A DNA stretch of 32,431 nt from Anaerolineae bacterium (GCA_028285185.1 JANQQD010000032.1:1-32431); one strand, 5' to 3'. Numbered from the stretch's first letter, positions 23,412 through 32,364 are shown. Made by a program: numbers and translations. Notes: a model not told the origin generated them from the sequence alone.

Positions 23412-24914
23412 TCAGAACTGGAAGTAGAGAAACTCGCTGATGCGGTTCAGGCTCATGACCGCAAGCGCGAACAGGAAGCCTGTGGCCATCGACCAGCGCA
23501 GGTTCGGTTGCCAGAAGGCCCCGCTCATGGTCCGCAGCAGCCATGGCAGGCCGTCCCGCTGCGCCCTTTCCAGGCCGTAGCGGTAGGCAGGCTCGAACCG
23601 GGCCATCACCTGTTGTGTGTTCGGCAACAACCAGCAGATCGCCAGGCCAATCAGGACCCACATCGCCGCGTTGTCGAGGTCCGGAGGCAGATCCTCGAAG
23701 CTCGGCACCGACAGCATCGCTGCGTAGATCGTCACGGCACCGTCCCAGGTGACGGCACGGAATGGCACCCAGGCCAGGATCGCCGCCAGCAGCGTCAGGG
23801 CGCGACCCGTCCAGATTGCCACGGGACCGGAGCCCGGTGGGCCGAACACGGCGCGGCTGGCGTGGTTGATCATCAGGTAGACGCCGTGCAGCGCGCCCCA
23901 AAGCACGAAATTCCAGCTCGACCCGTGCCACAGACCGCCGAGCAGCATGGTGATCATCAGGTTGGCGTACCGCCGCACGCGGCCGCGTCGGTTCCCGCCA
24001 AGCGCGATGTAGACGTATTCCTGCAGGAACCTGGACAGGGTGATATGCCAGCGACGCCAGAAATCGATGATGCTGGTGGCCTTGTACGGCGAGTCGAAGT
24101 TGAGCGGCAGACGCACGCCGAACATCCGGGCGATGCCAATGGCCATGTCGGAATAGCCGGAGAAATCGAAATAGAGCTGAAAACCGTAGGCGAAGGCGCC
24201 CAGCCACGCGGCCACCATGGGCACGGGCTCGCCAGCATCGGCTGCATCGAACACCGGTGAGGCATAGATCGCCAGGTTGTCGGCCAGCACGACCTTCTTG
24301 AACAGGCCGAAGACGAAGATGGTGAAGCCGACCGTGAGGTTCTGCCAGCTCGGTTGGAAGGTGTCCTCCGCCGCGAACTGCGGCATCATCTCTTTGTGGT
24401 GGACGATCGGCCCCGCGATCAGCTGCGGGAAGAAAAGCACGAACAGGGCATAGTCGACAAAGTCATACTCGTCGGCCTCTCCCTTCAGGGCATCTACCAA
24501 GTAGGCAATCTGCTGGAAGGTGAAGAAAGAGATGCCGATGGGCAGGATAATCTCGCCGATCGTCCAGCCTGTGCCGGCGACGGCATTCACCGTGTCCAGG
24601 AAGAATTCGGCATACTTGAAATAGCCGAGCAGTGCCAAGTTGGCGACGATTCCGCCGCCGGTAATCCACCGTGCCAGGGTGTAGGCATCCCGCCGGTTCA
24701 GGGCGACGATGTTCTGGCCGAGGGCGAAGTTGAAGGCCATCGAGCCGCCGACCAGGATCACATAAGCGGGATTCCACCAGCCGTAATAGAACAGCGACGC
24801 GATGACCAGCCAGAGCACGGACACGCGCGTCCGCGCGATCTTCGCGAAGAAAAAGAACCCGAAGATCGTGACCGGCAGAAACAGGAAGATGAATTCGCTG
24901 GAATTGAACAACAT
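23412..24914 (-). CDS. MBOAT-family O-acyltransferase, module A (AlgI-like)
   Basis: Multi-pass inner-membrane O-acyltransferase of 500 residues from the ATG at 24914 (MLFNSSEFIF, the usual start for this family). The conserved blocks are YYGWWNP (43-49), PQLIAGPIVHH (163-173), YFDFSGYSDMAIG (248-260), then WRRWHITLSRFL (286-297) and LWHGSSWNFVLWG (328-340) with ALHG (341-344). His330 and His343 correspond to the conserved histidines of AlgI/DltB-type enzymes. The expected role is to pass an acetyl or other acyl group across the membrane to the SGNH-like partner. The open frame extends 24 codons upstream without family similarity. It is gap-free and equal in length to the copy at 26452. The 237 bases upstream contain a dyad shared with the other module but no other gene. 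Confidence 0.92.
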   Translation of the reverse strand: MLFNSSEFIFLFLPVTIFGFFFFAKIARTRVSVLWLVIASLFYYGWWNPAYVILVGGSMAFNFALGQNIVALNRRDAYTLARWITGGGIVANLALLGYFKYAEFFLDTVNAVAGTGWTIGEIILPIGISFFTFQQIAYLVDALKGEADEYDFVDYALFVLFFPQLIAGPIVHHKEMMPQFAAEDTFQPSWQNLTVGFTIFVFGLFKKVVLADNLAIYASPVFDAADAGEPVPMVAAWLGAFAYGFQLYFDFSGYSDMAIGIARMFGVRLPLNFDSPYKATSIIDFWRRWHITLSRFLQEYVYIALGGNRRGRVRRYANLMITMLLGGLWHGSSWNFVLWGALHGVYLMINHASRAVFGPPGSGPVAIWTGRALTLLAAILAWVPFRAVTWDGAVTIYAAMLSVPSFEDLPPDLDNAAMWVLIGLAICWLLPNTQQVMARFEPAYRYGLERAQRDGLPWLLRTMSGAFWQPNLRWSMATGFLFALAVMSLNRISEFLYFQF

Positions 24915-24976
24915 CGCCGCAACGCCCCGCGCCGCCTCGTCGCACGCCAACTCTAGGCGCCACGTAGCGGCATTCC

Positions 24977-24987
24977 CATGCGGCATG
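24977..24987. promoter_or_regulatory. Dyad CATGC-G-GCATG upstream of MBOAT module A
   Basis: A perfect 5+1+5 inverted repeat lies 62 bases upstream of the MBOAT A start. The same 13-base context, CCATGCGGCATGA (24976-24988), occurs at 28032-28044, 78 bases upstream of MBOAT B. It is either a shared operator or sequence left over from the duplication. Confidence 0.4.
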
Positions 24988-25151
24988 ACCGTCGGTGTCA
25001 GGCGGCCGCGTGATTGATCCTAAGGTCGATGGACACGCATCGGCGGCCGACGACCGGCCAGGTTGCCAAGATCTAGGGGCGGCAGAACAGCACTGCCAAG
25101 TCACAACCGATCAACTTGCCCCTGGGTACGCGTGACGCAGATCGTCCGGCT

Positions 25152-26441
25152 TCACGGCCGAGTTCCGGCATCGTCGGGGTCCAGGCGGTCTGCCATCACC
25201 TGCAGCCGCGCCATCTCGTCGGCCCGGGCCGCGCGGTAGGCCTCTCGCGCCGCCACCTGCGCCGCTAGGACGTCTTCGAGAGTCTCAAGCGTGATCTGCT
25301 GTCCGAATCCCGCCGGAACATCGCCCAGCCCATACATGCGCCGCACGATCTCCGTTCCGACGCTGGCCTTATAGTGGGACTGCTCCCAGTGATACACCGG
25401 CACAGTCTCCAGATCGCCGATCTCCGGCACCGCCTCTTCGGTGATCGGATTGTAGGTCGCGAAATCCCAGACCGGCACGGCCGGCAAGCTGCCGTTCAAG
25501 ACGTCATCGGCCGCGACCAGTGCGACTACGGCCCGCTTCCAGTCTTCGAATGCAGGCCACAGCCCGGCCATGTGGAAGCTCTCCAGCATCCAGGCATGGT
25601 ATGGATGGGTGAATAGCTCCAGCCGGATACCTTCACGGCGACAGAGCGCCAGGATACGTTCCAGATAGGTCAGCGAGCCTTCCGGCCAGACATCCGTCGG
25701 GGCGAATGAGAAATCGCGTCGGTGAAGGCGCTGCAGCATGCTCCAGGTCTTGTCTTCGAAGATGACGCCATAGCCGAGCCGGTCCCAGAAATAGGGGCTT
25801 TCCACCACCGGATTGAACCCCAGGGGCGTGCGCGTCGATGCCCGCGGATCGTCCTGCCTCAGGACCGTCTCCAGCGAGGCCTGCAGCCCGTAGAGCGAGA
25901 AATAGACGTCGATGATGTCTTGTGCGGTTTCGCGGATAGCGAGGCGGGACAATTCGTCCGGAGTGGATTGCTGCAACCGGCCGTCGACAAAGGTCGGGTT
26001 GACGCGCGGGCGTTCCGTATTGAAGGCGAGGAAGTCGATCGCGACGACAACATGGTCGACCGAGCCGAGGGCGACCGCGTTTTCGAGGTATCGCCACTGC
26101 TCGTAAATGGTGGCTCCCGGTATCGCGCTGTTATAGATGGTCTGGCCGAAGTGATCGGAGAACAGATCGGCGTCGAAGCCCATCTCGACCCGAGAGTTGC
26201 CGAGAAGGATGGCGTCAGGCTCGACAGTCCGAACCTGATAGGCTTTCAGCAGGCTGACATTCCTGTCGGCCACCGGCTTCAGCGCATTGAATCCGTCGAT
26301 CGACACGATCCGGTGGATGCCATAGGGGTCGACGATCAGGTTGATCGCCCCCGCCACCAGCATGAGCAGAAGGGACGCAACGGCTGCCCAGACGCCGTAG
26401 CGGGCGTAAGCTCTTGGGTCGTCGATCCGGTGCTGGTCCAT
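25152..26441 (-). CDS. Membrane-anchored SGNH/AlgX-like protein, module B
   Basis: Paralogue of the protein at 22105; 429 residues. One membrane segment (about 18-36) is followed by NLIVDPYGIHRIVSI, identical or nearly so in both copies. ILLGNSRVEMGFD (78-90, Ser83), HPYHAW (279-284) and EQSHY (353-357, His356) align position for position with module A. The C-terminal 60 residues are more diverged. It starts 10 bases after the MBOAT B stop, so the pair is one operon. By analogy with AlgJ/AlgX it would act in the periplasm as the final acyl-transfer or esterase component. The 237 bases separating it from module A show no clear terminator. Confidence 0.75.
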   Translation of the reverse strand: MDQHRIDDPRAYARYGVWAAVASLLLMLVAGAINLIVDPYGIHRIVSIDGFNALKPVADRNVSLLKAYQVRTVEPDAILLGNSRVEMGFDADLFSDHFGQTIYNSAIPGATIYEQWRYLENAVALGSVDHVVVAIDFLAFNTERPRVNPTFVDGRLQQSTPDELSRLAIRETAQDIIDVYFSLYGLQASLETVLRQDDPRASTRTPLGFNPVVESPYFWDRLGYGVIFEDKTWSMLQRLHRRDFSFAPTDVWPEGSLTYLERILALCRREGIRLELFTHPYHAWMLESFHMAGLWPAFEDWKRAVVALVAADDVLNGSLPAVPVWDFATYNPITEEAVPEIGDLETVPVYHWEQSHYKASVGTEIVRRMYGLGDVPAGFGQQITLETLEDVLAAQVAAREAYRAARADEMARLQVMADRLDPDDAGTRP

Positions 26442-26451
26442 CGCAATCCCG

Positions 26452-27954
26452 TCAGAACTGGAAATAGAGGAACTCGCTGATGCGGTTGAGGCTCATGACC
26501 GCAAGCATGAACATCACGGCGGTCGCCAGCGCCCAGCGGGGGCTGGGCACCCAGAACGCCGCCGACATGACGCGCAAGAGCCAGGGCAGGCCCTCCTTCT
26601 CCAGCGCCTGCATGCCGTAGCGGTAGGCCGGCTCAACCCGCGCCATGATCTGCTGCGTATTCGGCAGGAACCAGCAGATCGCCACCGCCGCGAGAATCCA
26701 GGCCGCCGCATCGTCCAGGGCGGGCGGCAGGGCGCCGAAGTCCGGCAGGGACACCATGGCCCCGTACATGATCACGGCGCCGTCCCAGGTGACGGCGCGG
26801 AAGGGCACGAAGGTGATCACGATCGCGAACAGCGTCAGGACACGGGCCGCCCAGACCGCCAGCGGATTCTGGCTCGGGGGGCCGATGATGGCGCGCCAGC
26901 CGTGGTTGATGATCAGGAACAGGCCGTGCAGGCCGCCCCACAGCACGAAGCTCCAGCCCGCGCCATGCCACAGCCCGCCGACCAGCATGGTGATCATCAG
27001 ATTGACATACCGCCGCACCCGGCCGTGCCGGTTGCCCCCGAGCGCGATGTAGACATAGCGCTGCAGGAACCGCGACAGCGTCATGTGCCAGCGCCGCCAG
27101 AAATCGATGATGCCCGTCGCCTTGTAGGGGGAATTGAAGTTCAGAGGCAGGCGCACGCCGAACATGCGCGCCGCGCCGATGGCCATGTCGGAATAGCCGG
27201 AGAAGTCGAAATAGACCTGAAAGCTGTAGGCGAAGGTTCCAAGCCAGGCCGACAGCATCGGAACCTCGTCGCCGGCATCCGCAGCATCGAAGACCGGCGT
27301 GGCATAGAGGGCCAGGTTGTCGGCCAGCACGACCTTCTTGAACAGGCCGAAGACGAAGATGGTGAAGCCGACGGTCAGGTTCTGCCAGCTGGGCCGGAAC
27401 GTATGCGCCGCGGCGAACTGCGGCATCATCTCTTTGTGATGGACGATCGGGCCCGCGATCAGCTGCGGGAAGAACAGCACGAACAGCGCATAGTCCAGGA
27501 AGTCATAGTCGCCGGCTTCGCCGCGCAGCGCGTCGACCAGATAGGCGATCTGCTGAAATGTGAAGAACGAGATGGCGATGGGCAGAATGACCTCGCCGAT
27601 CGTCCATTCCACGCCGGTCACGGTGCTGACGGTATCGACGAAGAAGTTCGCGTATTTGAAATAGCCGATCAGCAACAGGTTGACGACGATGCCGGCGATG
27701 GCGAGCCCCTTGGCGCGGGCATGACGGTCCTGGCGGTTGAGCAGAACGATGTTCTGGCCAAGCGTATAGTTGAACAGCATCGACCCGCCGACCAGGATCA
27801 GATAGGCCGGGTTCCACCACCCGTAATAGATCAGCGACGCCGCGACCAGCCAGAGCACGGAGGCGCGCGCATGGGCGATGCTGGCGATCAGGAAAAAACC
27901 CAGCAGCGTGGCAGGCAGAAACAGGAATATGAACTCGCTGCTATTGAACAGCAT
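26452..27954 (-). CDS. MBOAT-family O-acyltransferase, module B (AlgI-like)
   Basis: Paralogue of the enzyme at 23412, also exactly 500 residues. All family blocks are present at the same positions: YYGWWNP (43-49), PQLIAGPIVHH (163-173), FDFSGYSDMAIG (249-260), WRRWHMTLSRFL (286-297), and LWHGAGWSFVLWG (328-340) with His330 and His343. The two genes share a 62-base identical stretch (24271-24332 and 27311-27372), unexpected given the general divergence of synonymous sites elsewhere. It is the first gene of the module. The 242 bases upstream (27955-28196) hold two overlapping dyads and a REP-like palindrome. Confidence 0.92.
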   Translation of the reverse strand: MLFNSSEFIFLFLPATLLGFFLIASIAHARASVLWLVAASLIYYGWWNPAYLILVGGSMLFNYTLGQNIVLLNRQDRHARAKGLAIAGIVVNLLLIGYFKYANFFVDTVSTVTGVEWTIGEVILPIAISFFTFQQIAYLVDALRGEAGDYDFLDYALFVLFFPQLIAGPIVHHKEMMPQFAAAHTFRPSWQNLTVGFTIFVFGLFKKVVLADNLALYATPVFDAADAGDEVPMLSAWLGTFAYSFQVYFDFSGYSDMAIGAARMFGVRLPLNFNSPYKATGIIDFWRRWHMTLSRFLQRYVYIALGGNRHGRVRRYVNLMITMLVGGLWHGAGWSFVLWGGLHGLFLIINHGWRAIIGPPSQNPLAVWAARVLTLFAIVITFVPFRAVTWDGAVIMYGAMVSLPDFGALPPALDDAAAWILAAVAICWFLPNTQQIMARVEPAYRYGMQALEKEGLPWLLRVMSAAFWVPSPRWALATAVMFMLAVMSLNRISEFLYFQF

Positions 27955-28032
27955 CGCCCGCCGGTTCCAATTCCGTCTGTCCGAAAGCCCATTGCAATTT
28001 TGCGGACTTTACGGGCTACGGCTCCGCAATGC

Positions 28033-28049
28033 CATGCGGCATGATCATG
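28033..28049. promoter_or_regulatory. Overlapping dyads upstream of MBOAT module B
   Basis: CATGC-G-GCATG (28033-28043) repeats the site in front of module A. It overlaps a perfect 10-base palindrome, CATGATCATG (28040-28049), not present at module A. They lie about 80-95 bases before the MBOAT B start, where an operator could sit. No convincing -35/-10 pair was found. Confidence 0.4.
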
Positions 28050-28103
28050 AATCTGTACAATATCCACAGATCCCGGGCGGCCGATGTCAGATTGACGCTC
28101 CGG

Positions 28104-28186
28104 CGTCATGCCTGCGCGGGGCGGTCAGCGTCCGGCAATACCGCTCAGCTTGGCCTCAAGAGGTCCCCGCCTTCGCGGGGACGACG
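28104..28186. repeat. REP-like intergenic palindromic element
   Basis: GTCCCCGC-CTTC-GCGGGGAC (28163-28182) is a perfect 8-bp hairpin, followed by GACGACG. About 60 bases to the left, CGTCATGCCTGCGCGGGG (28104-28121) looks like a degenerate second copy of the same kind. Elements with a CCCCGC/GCGGGG core and GTCATGCC or GTCGTCCC edges are scattered between genes in many alphaproteobacteria. It lies 14 bases beyond the stop of the DppC-like permease and could also slow or end that transcript. Confidence 0.6.
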
Positions 28187-28196
28187 CCAAGACCCG

Positions 28197-29390
28197 TCAC
28201 TTGTACGGGTCGGCAGCGTCGCGCAGACCGTCGCCGAAGAACTGGAAGGCCAACACCACGATGATCACCGGCACGACCGGGAAGATCAGCCAGGGATAGA
28301 GGGCGACGGCGTTGATGTTCTGCGCCTCGTTCAGCAGCACGCCCCAACTCGTCACCGGCGGCCGAAGTCCGAGATTGAGGAAGCTGAGCGCCGTCTCGCC
28401 CAGGATCATGCCAGGGATGGTCAGCGTGGCCGACGCGATCAGATGGCTCATGAAGCTGGGCATGAGATGCCGGAAGATCACCCTCCGCGGCGAGGCGCCC
28501 ATCAGGTAAGCTGCTGTCGCAAAATCTTCTTCCCGTAATGCGAGTAGCTTCGAGCGCACTGCTCGTGCAAGGCCCGTCCAGTCGACCAGCCCGAGGATGA
28601 TCGTGATACCGAAATAGATCAGCAGTGGGCTCCAACCCGCCGGGAGTGCTGCCGACAGGGCCATCCACAGCGGCAGCTGCGGAAAGCTCTGGAAGATCTC
28701 GATGATCCGGTTGACCAGATTGTCGACCCAGCCACCGTAGTATCCGGCCAAGCCACCGATGGTGATGCCGAGCGTGAAGCTGACGATCACACCCACCAGG
28801 CCGATCGTCAGCGAGATGCGGGCGCCGTAGATGATCCGGCTCAGGATGTCGCGCCCTAGGCGGTCGGTACCCAGCAGGAACAGCGTGCCGCCTTCGGCCG
28901 GGCAGACGAAATGGAAACTCCCTGGGACCATTCCCCAGAACCTGTACTCATCACCCAGGCAGAAGAAGCGTATGCGCTGTATGTCGTCGGTGTTCTCCTC
29001 GTACTCCCGCTGCATCCGCTCCATGTTCAAGGTGAATTCGGTGCCGTAGACGAAGGGGCCGATGAACTCGCCTTCGTGGAAGAACCGGACGGTCTGGGGT
29101 GGGGCGTAGATGTACTGGGTGTGGCGGGAATGGAGATTGTAGGGCGCCAGGAACTCGCTGATCAGGATCGACCCGTACATGATCGCAAGCACCAGCCCGG
29201 CGGCAACGGCCAGTTTGTGGCGGCGAAGCTTCCACCACATCAGCTTCCACTGCGGCGCCAGGTAATAGGCTTCCTGCTTCGCCGTCAGCGGTTCGGCGTG
29301 ATAGGGATCCCAAGATTGCGGGTTGTGGTAATGGGCAAGCCGCGTTTCGGGCTGCCGGCCCCCGTCACCTTCTTGCCGCTCGACCGTCAT
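28197..29390 (-). CDS. Peptide-type ABC transporter permease, DppC/OppC family
   Basis: Inner-membrane permease of a dipeptide/oligopeptide-family importer; 397 residues, longer than the usual about 300. A hydrophilic N terminus (1-55) precedes the first membrane segment (about 60-80). A periplasmic loop of about 90 residues (82-172) then leads to LGTDRLGRDILSRIIYGAR (173-191), the family signature after the first helix. The EAA-type loop contacting the ATPase is around AAYLMGASPRRVIFRHLMPS. It ends FGDGLRDAADPY, as usual for this family. The long loop is typical of a subgroup within the family, not of classical DppC. Its start overlaps the stop of the DppB-like gene by four bases (ATGA). Substrate unknown. 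Confidence 0.92.
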   Translation of the reverse strand: MTVERQEGDGGRQPETRLAHYHNPQSWDPYHAEPLTAKQEAYYLAPQWKLMWWKLRRHKLAVAAGLVLAIMYGSILISEFLAPYNLHSRHTQYIYAPPQTVRFFHEGEFIGPFVYGTEFTLNMERMQREYEENTDDIQRIRFFCLGDEYRFWGMVPGSFHFVCPAEGGTLFLLGTDRLGRDILSRIIYGARISLTIGLVGVIVSFTLGITIGGLAGYYGGWVDNLVNRIIEIFQSFPQLPLWMALSAALPAGWSPLLIYFGITIILGLVDWTGLARAVRSKLLALREEDFATAAYLMGASPRRVIFRHLMPSFMSHLIASATLTIPGMILGETALSFLNLGLRPPVTSWGVLLNEAQNINAVALYPWLIFPVVPVIIVVLAFQFFGDGLRDAADPYK

Positions 29391-30385
29391 TTGACCGCTC
29401 CACCGCCGAGGCGGATTCTCGGATCCAATGCCGCCAGCGCCAAGTCGGACAACAGCACGCCGACCACCGTCAGCCCCGCCAGCCAGAAGACGAACGAACC
29501 GGCCAGATACATGTCCTGGCTCTGCAGGGCGGAGAGCAAGAGCGGCCCGGTCGTCGGCAGGTTCAGCACGACCGACACGATCGTCGCGCCGGAGATCAGC
29601 TGCGGCAGCAGACTGCCGATATCGGCGATGAAGGGGTTCAGCGCCATGCGCAGCGGGTATTTGAACAGCGCGCGGCGTGTCGGCAGGCCCTTGGCCCGTG
29701 CGGTGACGTAATACTGTTTCTGCAGCTCATCCAGCAGGTTGGCGCGCAGCCGCCGGATCATCGCCGCGGTGCCCGAGGTGCCGATGACGATGACCGGCAC
29801 CCACAGATGCTCCAGCACCGACAGGAACTTGCCCCAGCTCATGGGTTCGTCGATGTATTGCGGGTCCATCAGCCCGCCGATCGACGTGCCGAACTGCACA
29901 TTGGCGAAGTAGAGCAGGACCAGCGCCAGCAGGAAATTCGGCGTCGCCAACCCCAGGAAGCCGATGAAGGTCAGCGTATAGTCGCCGATGCTGTACTGGT
30001 GCGTGGCGGAATAGATGCCGATGGGGAACGAGACCAGCCAGATGAAGATGGTAGTGGCGAACGTGACCAGGATGGTCAGGAACATGCGGTCGCCGACCAC
30101 ATCGGTCACCGGCATGCTGTATTCGAACGAATAGCCGAAATCGCCCCTCAGAGCGTTGCCGAGCCAGAAGAAGTATTGCTCGACCAGATTCTTGTCGAGC
30201 CCGTAGGTCTGGCGCAGGAACTCGATGCGGCTGGCATCGACGGCCTCGCCGCGGCTCTGCAGCTCGTTGATATAGGTGGTCAGATAGTCGCCGGGCGGCA
30301 GCTGGATGATCACGAAGCTGATGGCGCTGATGGCCAGCACCGTCGGGATCATCACGATGAGGCGCCGCGCAATATAGGCCAGCAT
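29387..30385 (-). CDS. Peptide-type ABC transporter permease, DppB/OppB family
   Basis: Inner-membrane permease subunit of 332 residues with about six membrane segments. Family features are the N terminus MLAYIARRLIVMIPTVL, PPGDY, YGLDKNLVEQYFFWL, GDFGYSFEYSMPV and the EAA loop YVTARAKGLPTRRALFKYPLR. It forms the channel with the DppC-like subunit, to which it is translationally coupled. It starts 44 bases after the stop of the solute-binding protein gene, so all are one operon. Confidence 0.94.
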   Translation of the reverse strand: MLAYIARRLIVMIPTVLAISAISFVIIQLPPGDYLTTYINELQSRGEAVDASRIEFLRQTYGLDKNLVEQYFFWLGNALRGDFGYSFEYSMPVTDVVGDRMFLTILVTFATTIFIWLVSFPIGIYSATHQYSIGDYTLTFIGFLGLATPNFLLALVLLYFANVQFGTSIGGLMDPQYIDEPMSWGKFLSVLEHLWVPVIVIGTSGTAAMIRRLRANLLDELQKQYYVTARAKGLPTRRALFKYPLRMALNPFIADIGSLLPQLISGATIVSVVLNLPTTGPLLLSALQSQDMYLAGSFVFWLAGLTVVGVLLSDLALAALDPRIRLGGGAVK

Positions 30386-30429
30386 GGCCCGACCTCTCCG
30401 GGAAGCTCGCGATCAGCCCGGATCGACGC

Positions 30430-32364
30430 CTATTCGTCGATCCAGAACGTATCGGGGCGGTAGACGCCGAAATGGCCGCCGGGATCCCAGGAATAGATGC
30501 CGAGTTCGGGCACGTTGCGCAGCGTGTTGCGCACCACGACCGGCTGCAGAACGCCGTTGACGATGCCGATCGACGTCAGCTGATCGACATGAATGTCCAG
30601 CATCTCGGTAAGGATGGCTGCCCGGCGGTCGCGGTCGGTGGTGCCCAGCCATTCCTCATAGAGCGCCATCAGGTCTTCGCCCAGCGGCATGTCGACCGCT
30701 TCCCCCGCTTCGCCGCCGGTCTGCAGGTATTGGCCCCATTTGGGGTACTGCAGCCAGGTCTGGGCCACCGGCGCCAGCTCCGTCGGTACCGTGTCGGGCG
30801 TGAACAGGGCATTGTCGAAACCCCACCAGGTGGACATCGCCGTCTCGCCGGAGAACACGCGGGTGCGGAAGACGTCACGCTGCGAGGTGGTGGTGTGCAG
30901 CTGGACCCCCGCCTGCCGCCAGCTATCGGCGATCAGCTGCAGGATGTCCGTCTCTTCCGTGCGCTCGCCCGCCGTCTCGACCACGATCTCCAGCGGCTCA
31001 CCGTCGGGGCGCAGGCGGATGCCGCGGCCATCCCGCTCTGTCAGCCCCATCTCGTCCAACAGCGCGTTGGCGGCCTCCAGGTCGTATTCGGTGAATTCCA
31101 GCGAGCGTTCCTCGTCATAGAGGGGGGACTGTGGAAGGGCCGTGTTCTGTGCCACCGTCGCGAGGCCGTAGTAGATGACCTGGTTGATCTCCTCCCGGTC
31201 GATCGCAAGCGACAGCGCCCGGCGGAACCGTACGTCGCGATTCAGCTCACGCATCACCGTGTCGGAGGCGTTGAGATTGGGATAGATCGCCAGCTCCGAT
31301 CCCAGCGCGGTCGGCCACAGATGGACCGTGTAGTTGTGCCTCTCTTCCCCTTCCTTCAGGAAGGTGTAGGTGTCGAAGCGCAGATGGCGCGACTGCAGGT
31401 CCGCTTCGCCCGACCCGACCTTGGCGGCAATCAGCCCGCTATCGGAAATGGTGACGATCACCCGGTCCAGATAGGGAAGCTGCAGGCCCGTGGAATCCAC
31501 CCGGTGGTAGAACGGGTTGCGCTCGAACACGAACCGTTCCGACGGCGGCGCCGTGGTGTTGTGCCAGGGCTGCAGCACGGGCAGGCTGGGGTTGTTCGCG
31601 CTGTAGAGGTTGCTCTTGTTGATGTGCAGCGCCGCCCAGTTCCGTGCGGAATTCTCTTCCACCAGCGCGGCGAGCGCATCCGCATCCGTATAGTCGGCGT
31701 GGAACTGCTGCAAGTAGTGCGAGGGCGCGTAGATGTAGAGCGGCCGTGCCCCGGCCAGCGCCGGCAGGAACTCCGGATTGGGAGCGGACCATGTGTATCG
31801 GACCGTCAGCTCATCCACGATCTCCACGGTCGGCTGCTCACCGTCCACCAGCATCCGGGCGTCCGGGCCGAAGGGCTTCAGCTCTTCGTTCTGGTCGATG
31901 TCGAACCACTGATAGCGGAAATCCTCCGTCGTGAACGGCTCGCCATCCGACCAGCGGTGTCCTGGGCGCAGGTGGAAGGTGAAGATCCGGCCTTCCTCCA
32001 CCTCGAAGCTCTCCAGGATATCGGCCTGGAAGGTCAGGTCCGGCGCATAGCCCACCAGACGCGCATAGCCGTAGACGTTCATGATGCGGATGTCGCGCGC
32101 ACGACCGGCGATCCAGCTGATCTCTCCGCCGGAGACGCCCTGCTCCCTGCCCGTCGCCGCCATATCCACCACCACCGGATTTTCCGGCAGGCGCTCGGCC
32201 ACGGGCGGCAGGTCGCCGGCGGTCACGGCATCGGCCAGCATCGGCGTTTCCTGCAGATCGACAGCAGCCGCCGGGCCGGCGGAGACGATCGCCAGCATTG
32301 AGAGGATGCCGACGGCCCAGCTGAGCGGACGACGAAGCTCCTTCAGGGGTGCAAGACCAGTCAT
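30430..32364 (-). CDS. ABC transporter solute-binding protein, family 5 (peptide/nickel type)
   Basis: Periplasmic binding protein of 644 residues, large for the family. The N-terminal signal peptide has a hydrophobic core (about 14-28) and probable cleavage after Ala-Ala-Ala near residue 34. Family 5 landmarks include FTFHLRPGHRWSDGEPFTTE followed by DFRYQW, and DVRFRRALSLAIDREEINQV. It delivers ligand to the DppB/DppC-like permeases encoded just downstream. The ATG overlaps the stop of the preceding gene, and a GGAG lies eight bases before it. Ligand class cannot be assigned; this family carries peptides, sugars, opines and metals. Confidence 0.92.
   Translation of the reverse strand: MTGLAPLKELRRPLSWAVGILSMLAIVSAGPAAAVDLQETPMLADAVTAGDLPPVAERLPENPVVVDMAATGREQGVSGGEISWIAGRARDIRIMNVYGYARLVGYAPDLTFQADILESFEVEEGRIFTFHLRPGHRWSDGEPFTTEDFRYQWFDIDQNEELKPFGPDARMLVDGEQPTVEIVDELTVRYTWSAPNPEFLPALAGARPLYIYAPSHYLQQFHADYTDADALAALVEENSARNWAALHINKSNLYSANNPSLPVLQPWHNTTAPPSERFVFERNPFYHRVDSTGLQLPYLDRVIVTISDSGLIAAKVGSGEADLQSRHLRFDTYTFLKEGEERHNYTVHLWPTALGSELAIYPNLNASDTVMRELNRDVRFRRALSLAIDREEINQVIYYGLATVAQNTALPQSPLYDEERSLEFTEYDLEAANALLDEMGLTERDGRGIRLRPDGEPLEIVVETAGERTEETDILQLIADSWRQAGVQLHTTTSQRDVFRTRVFSGETAMSTWWGFDNALFTPDTVPTELAPVAQTWLQYPKWGQYLQTGGEAGEAVDMPLGEDLMALYEEWLGTTDRDRRAAILTEMLDIHVDQLTSIGIVNGVLQPVVVRNTLRNVPELGIYSWDPGGHFGVYRPDTFWIDE

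Noticed and set aside
23401-24207. Long N-terminal extension of the SGNH-like module A protein
   Set aside because: The extension overlaps the MBOAT A gene in another frame and is Arg-rich. The paralogue at 25152 has no extension, and a GGAGAGGG site precedes the ATG at 23400.
30472-32301. 609-codon open frame on the plus strand
   Set aside because: It is antisense to the solute-binding protein gene, whose signal peptide and family motifs are clear.
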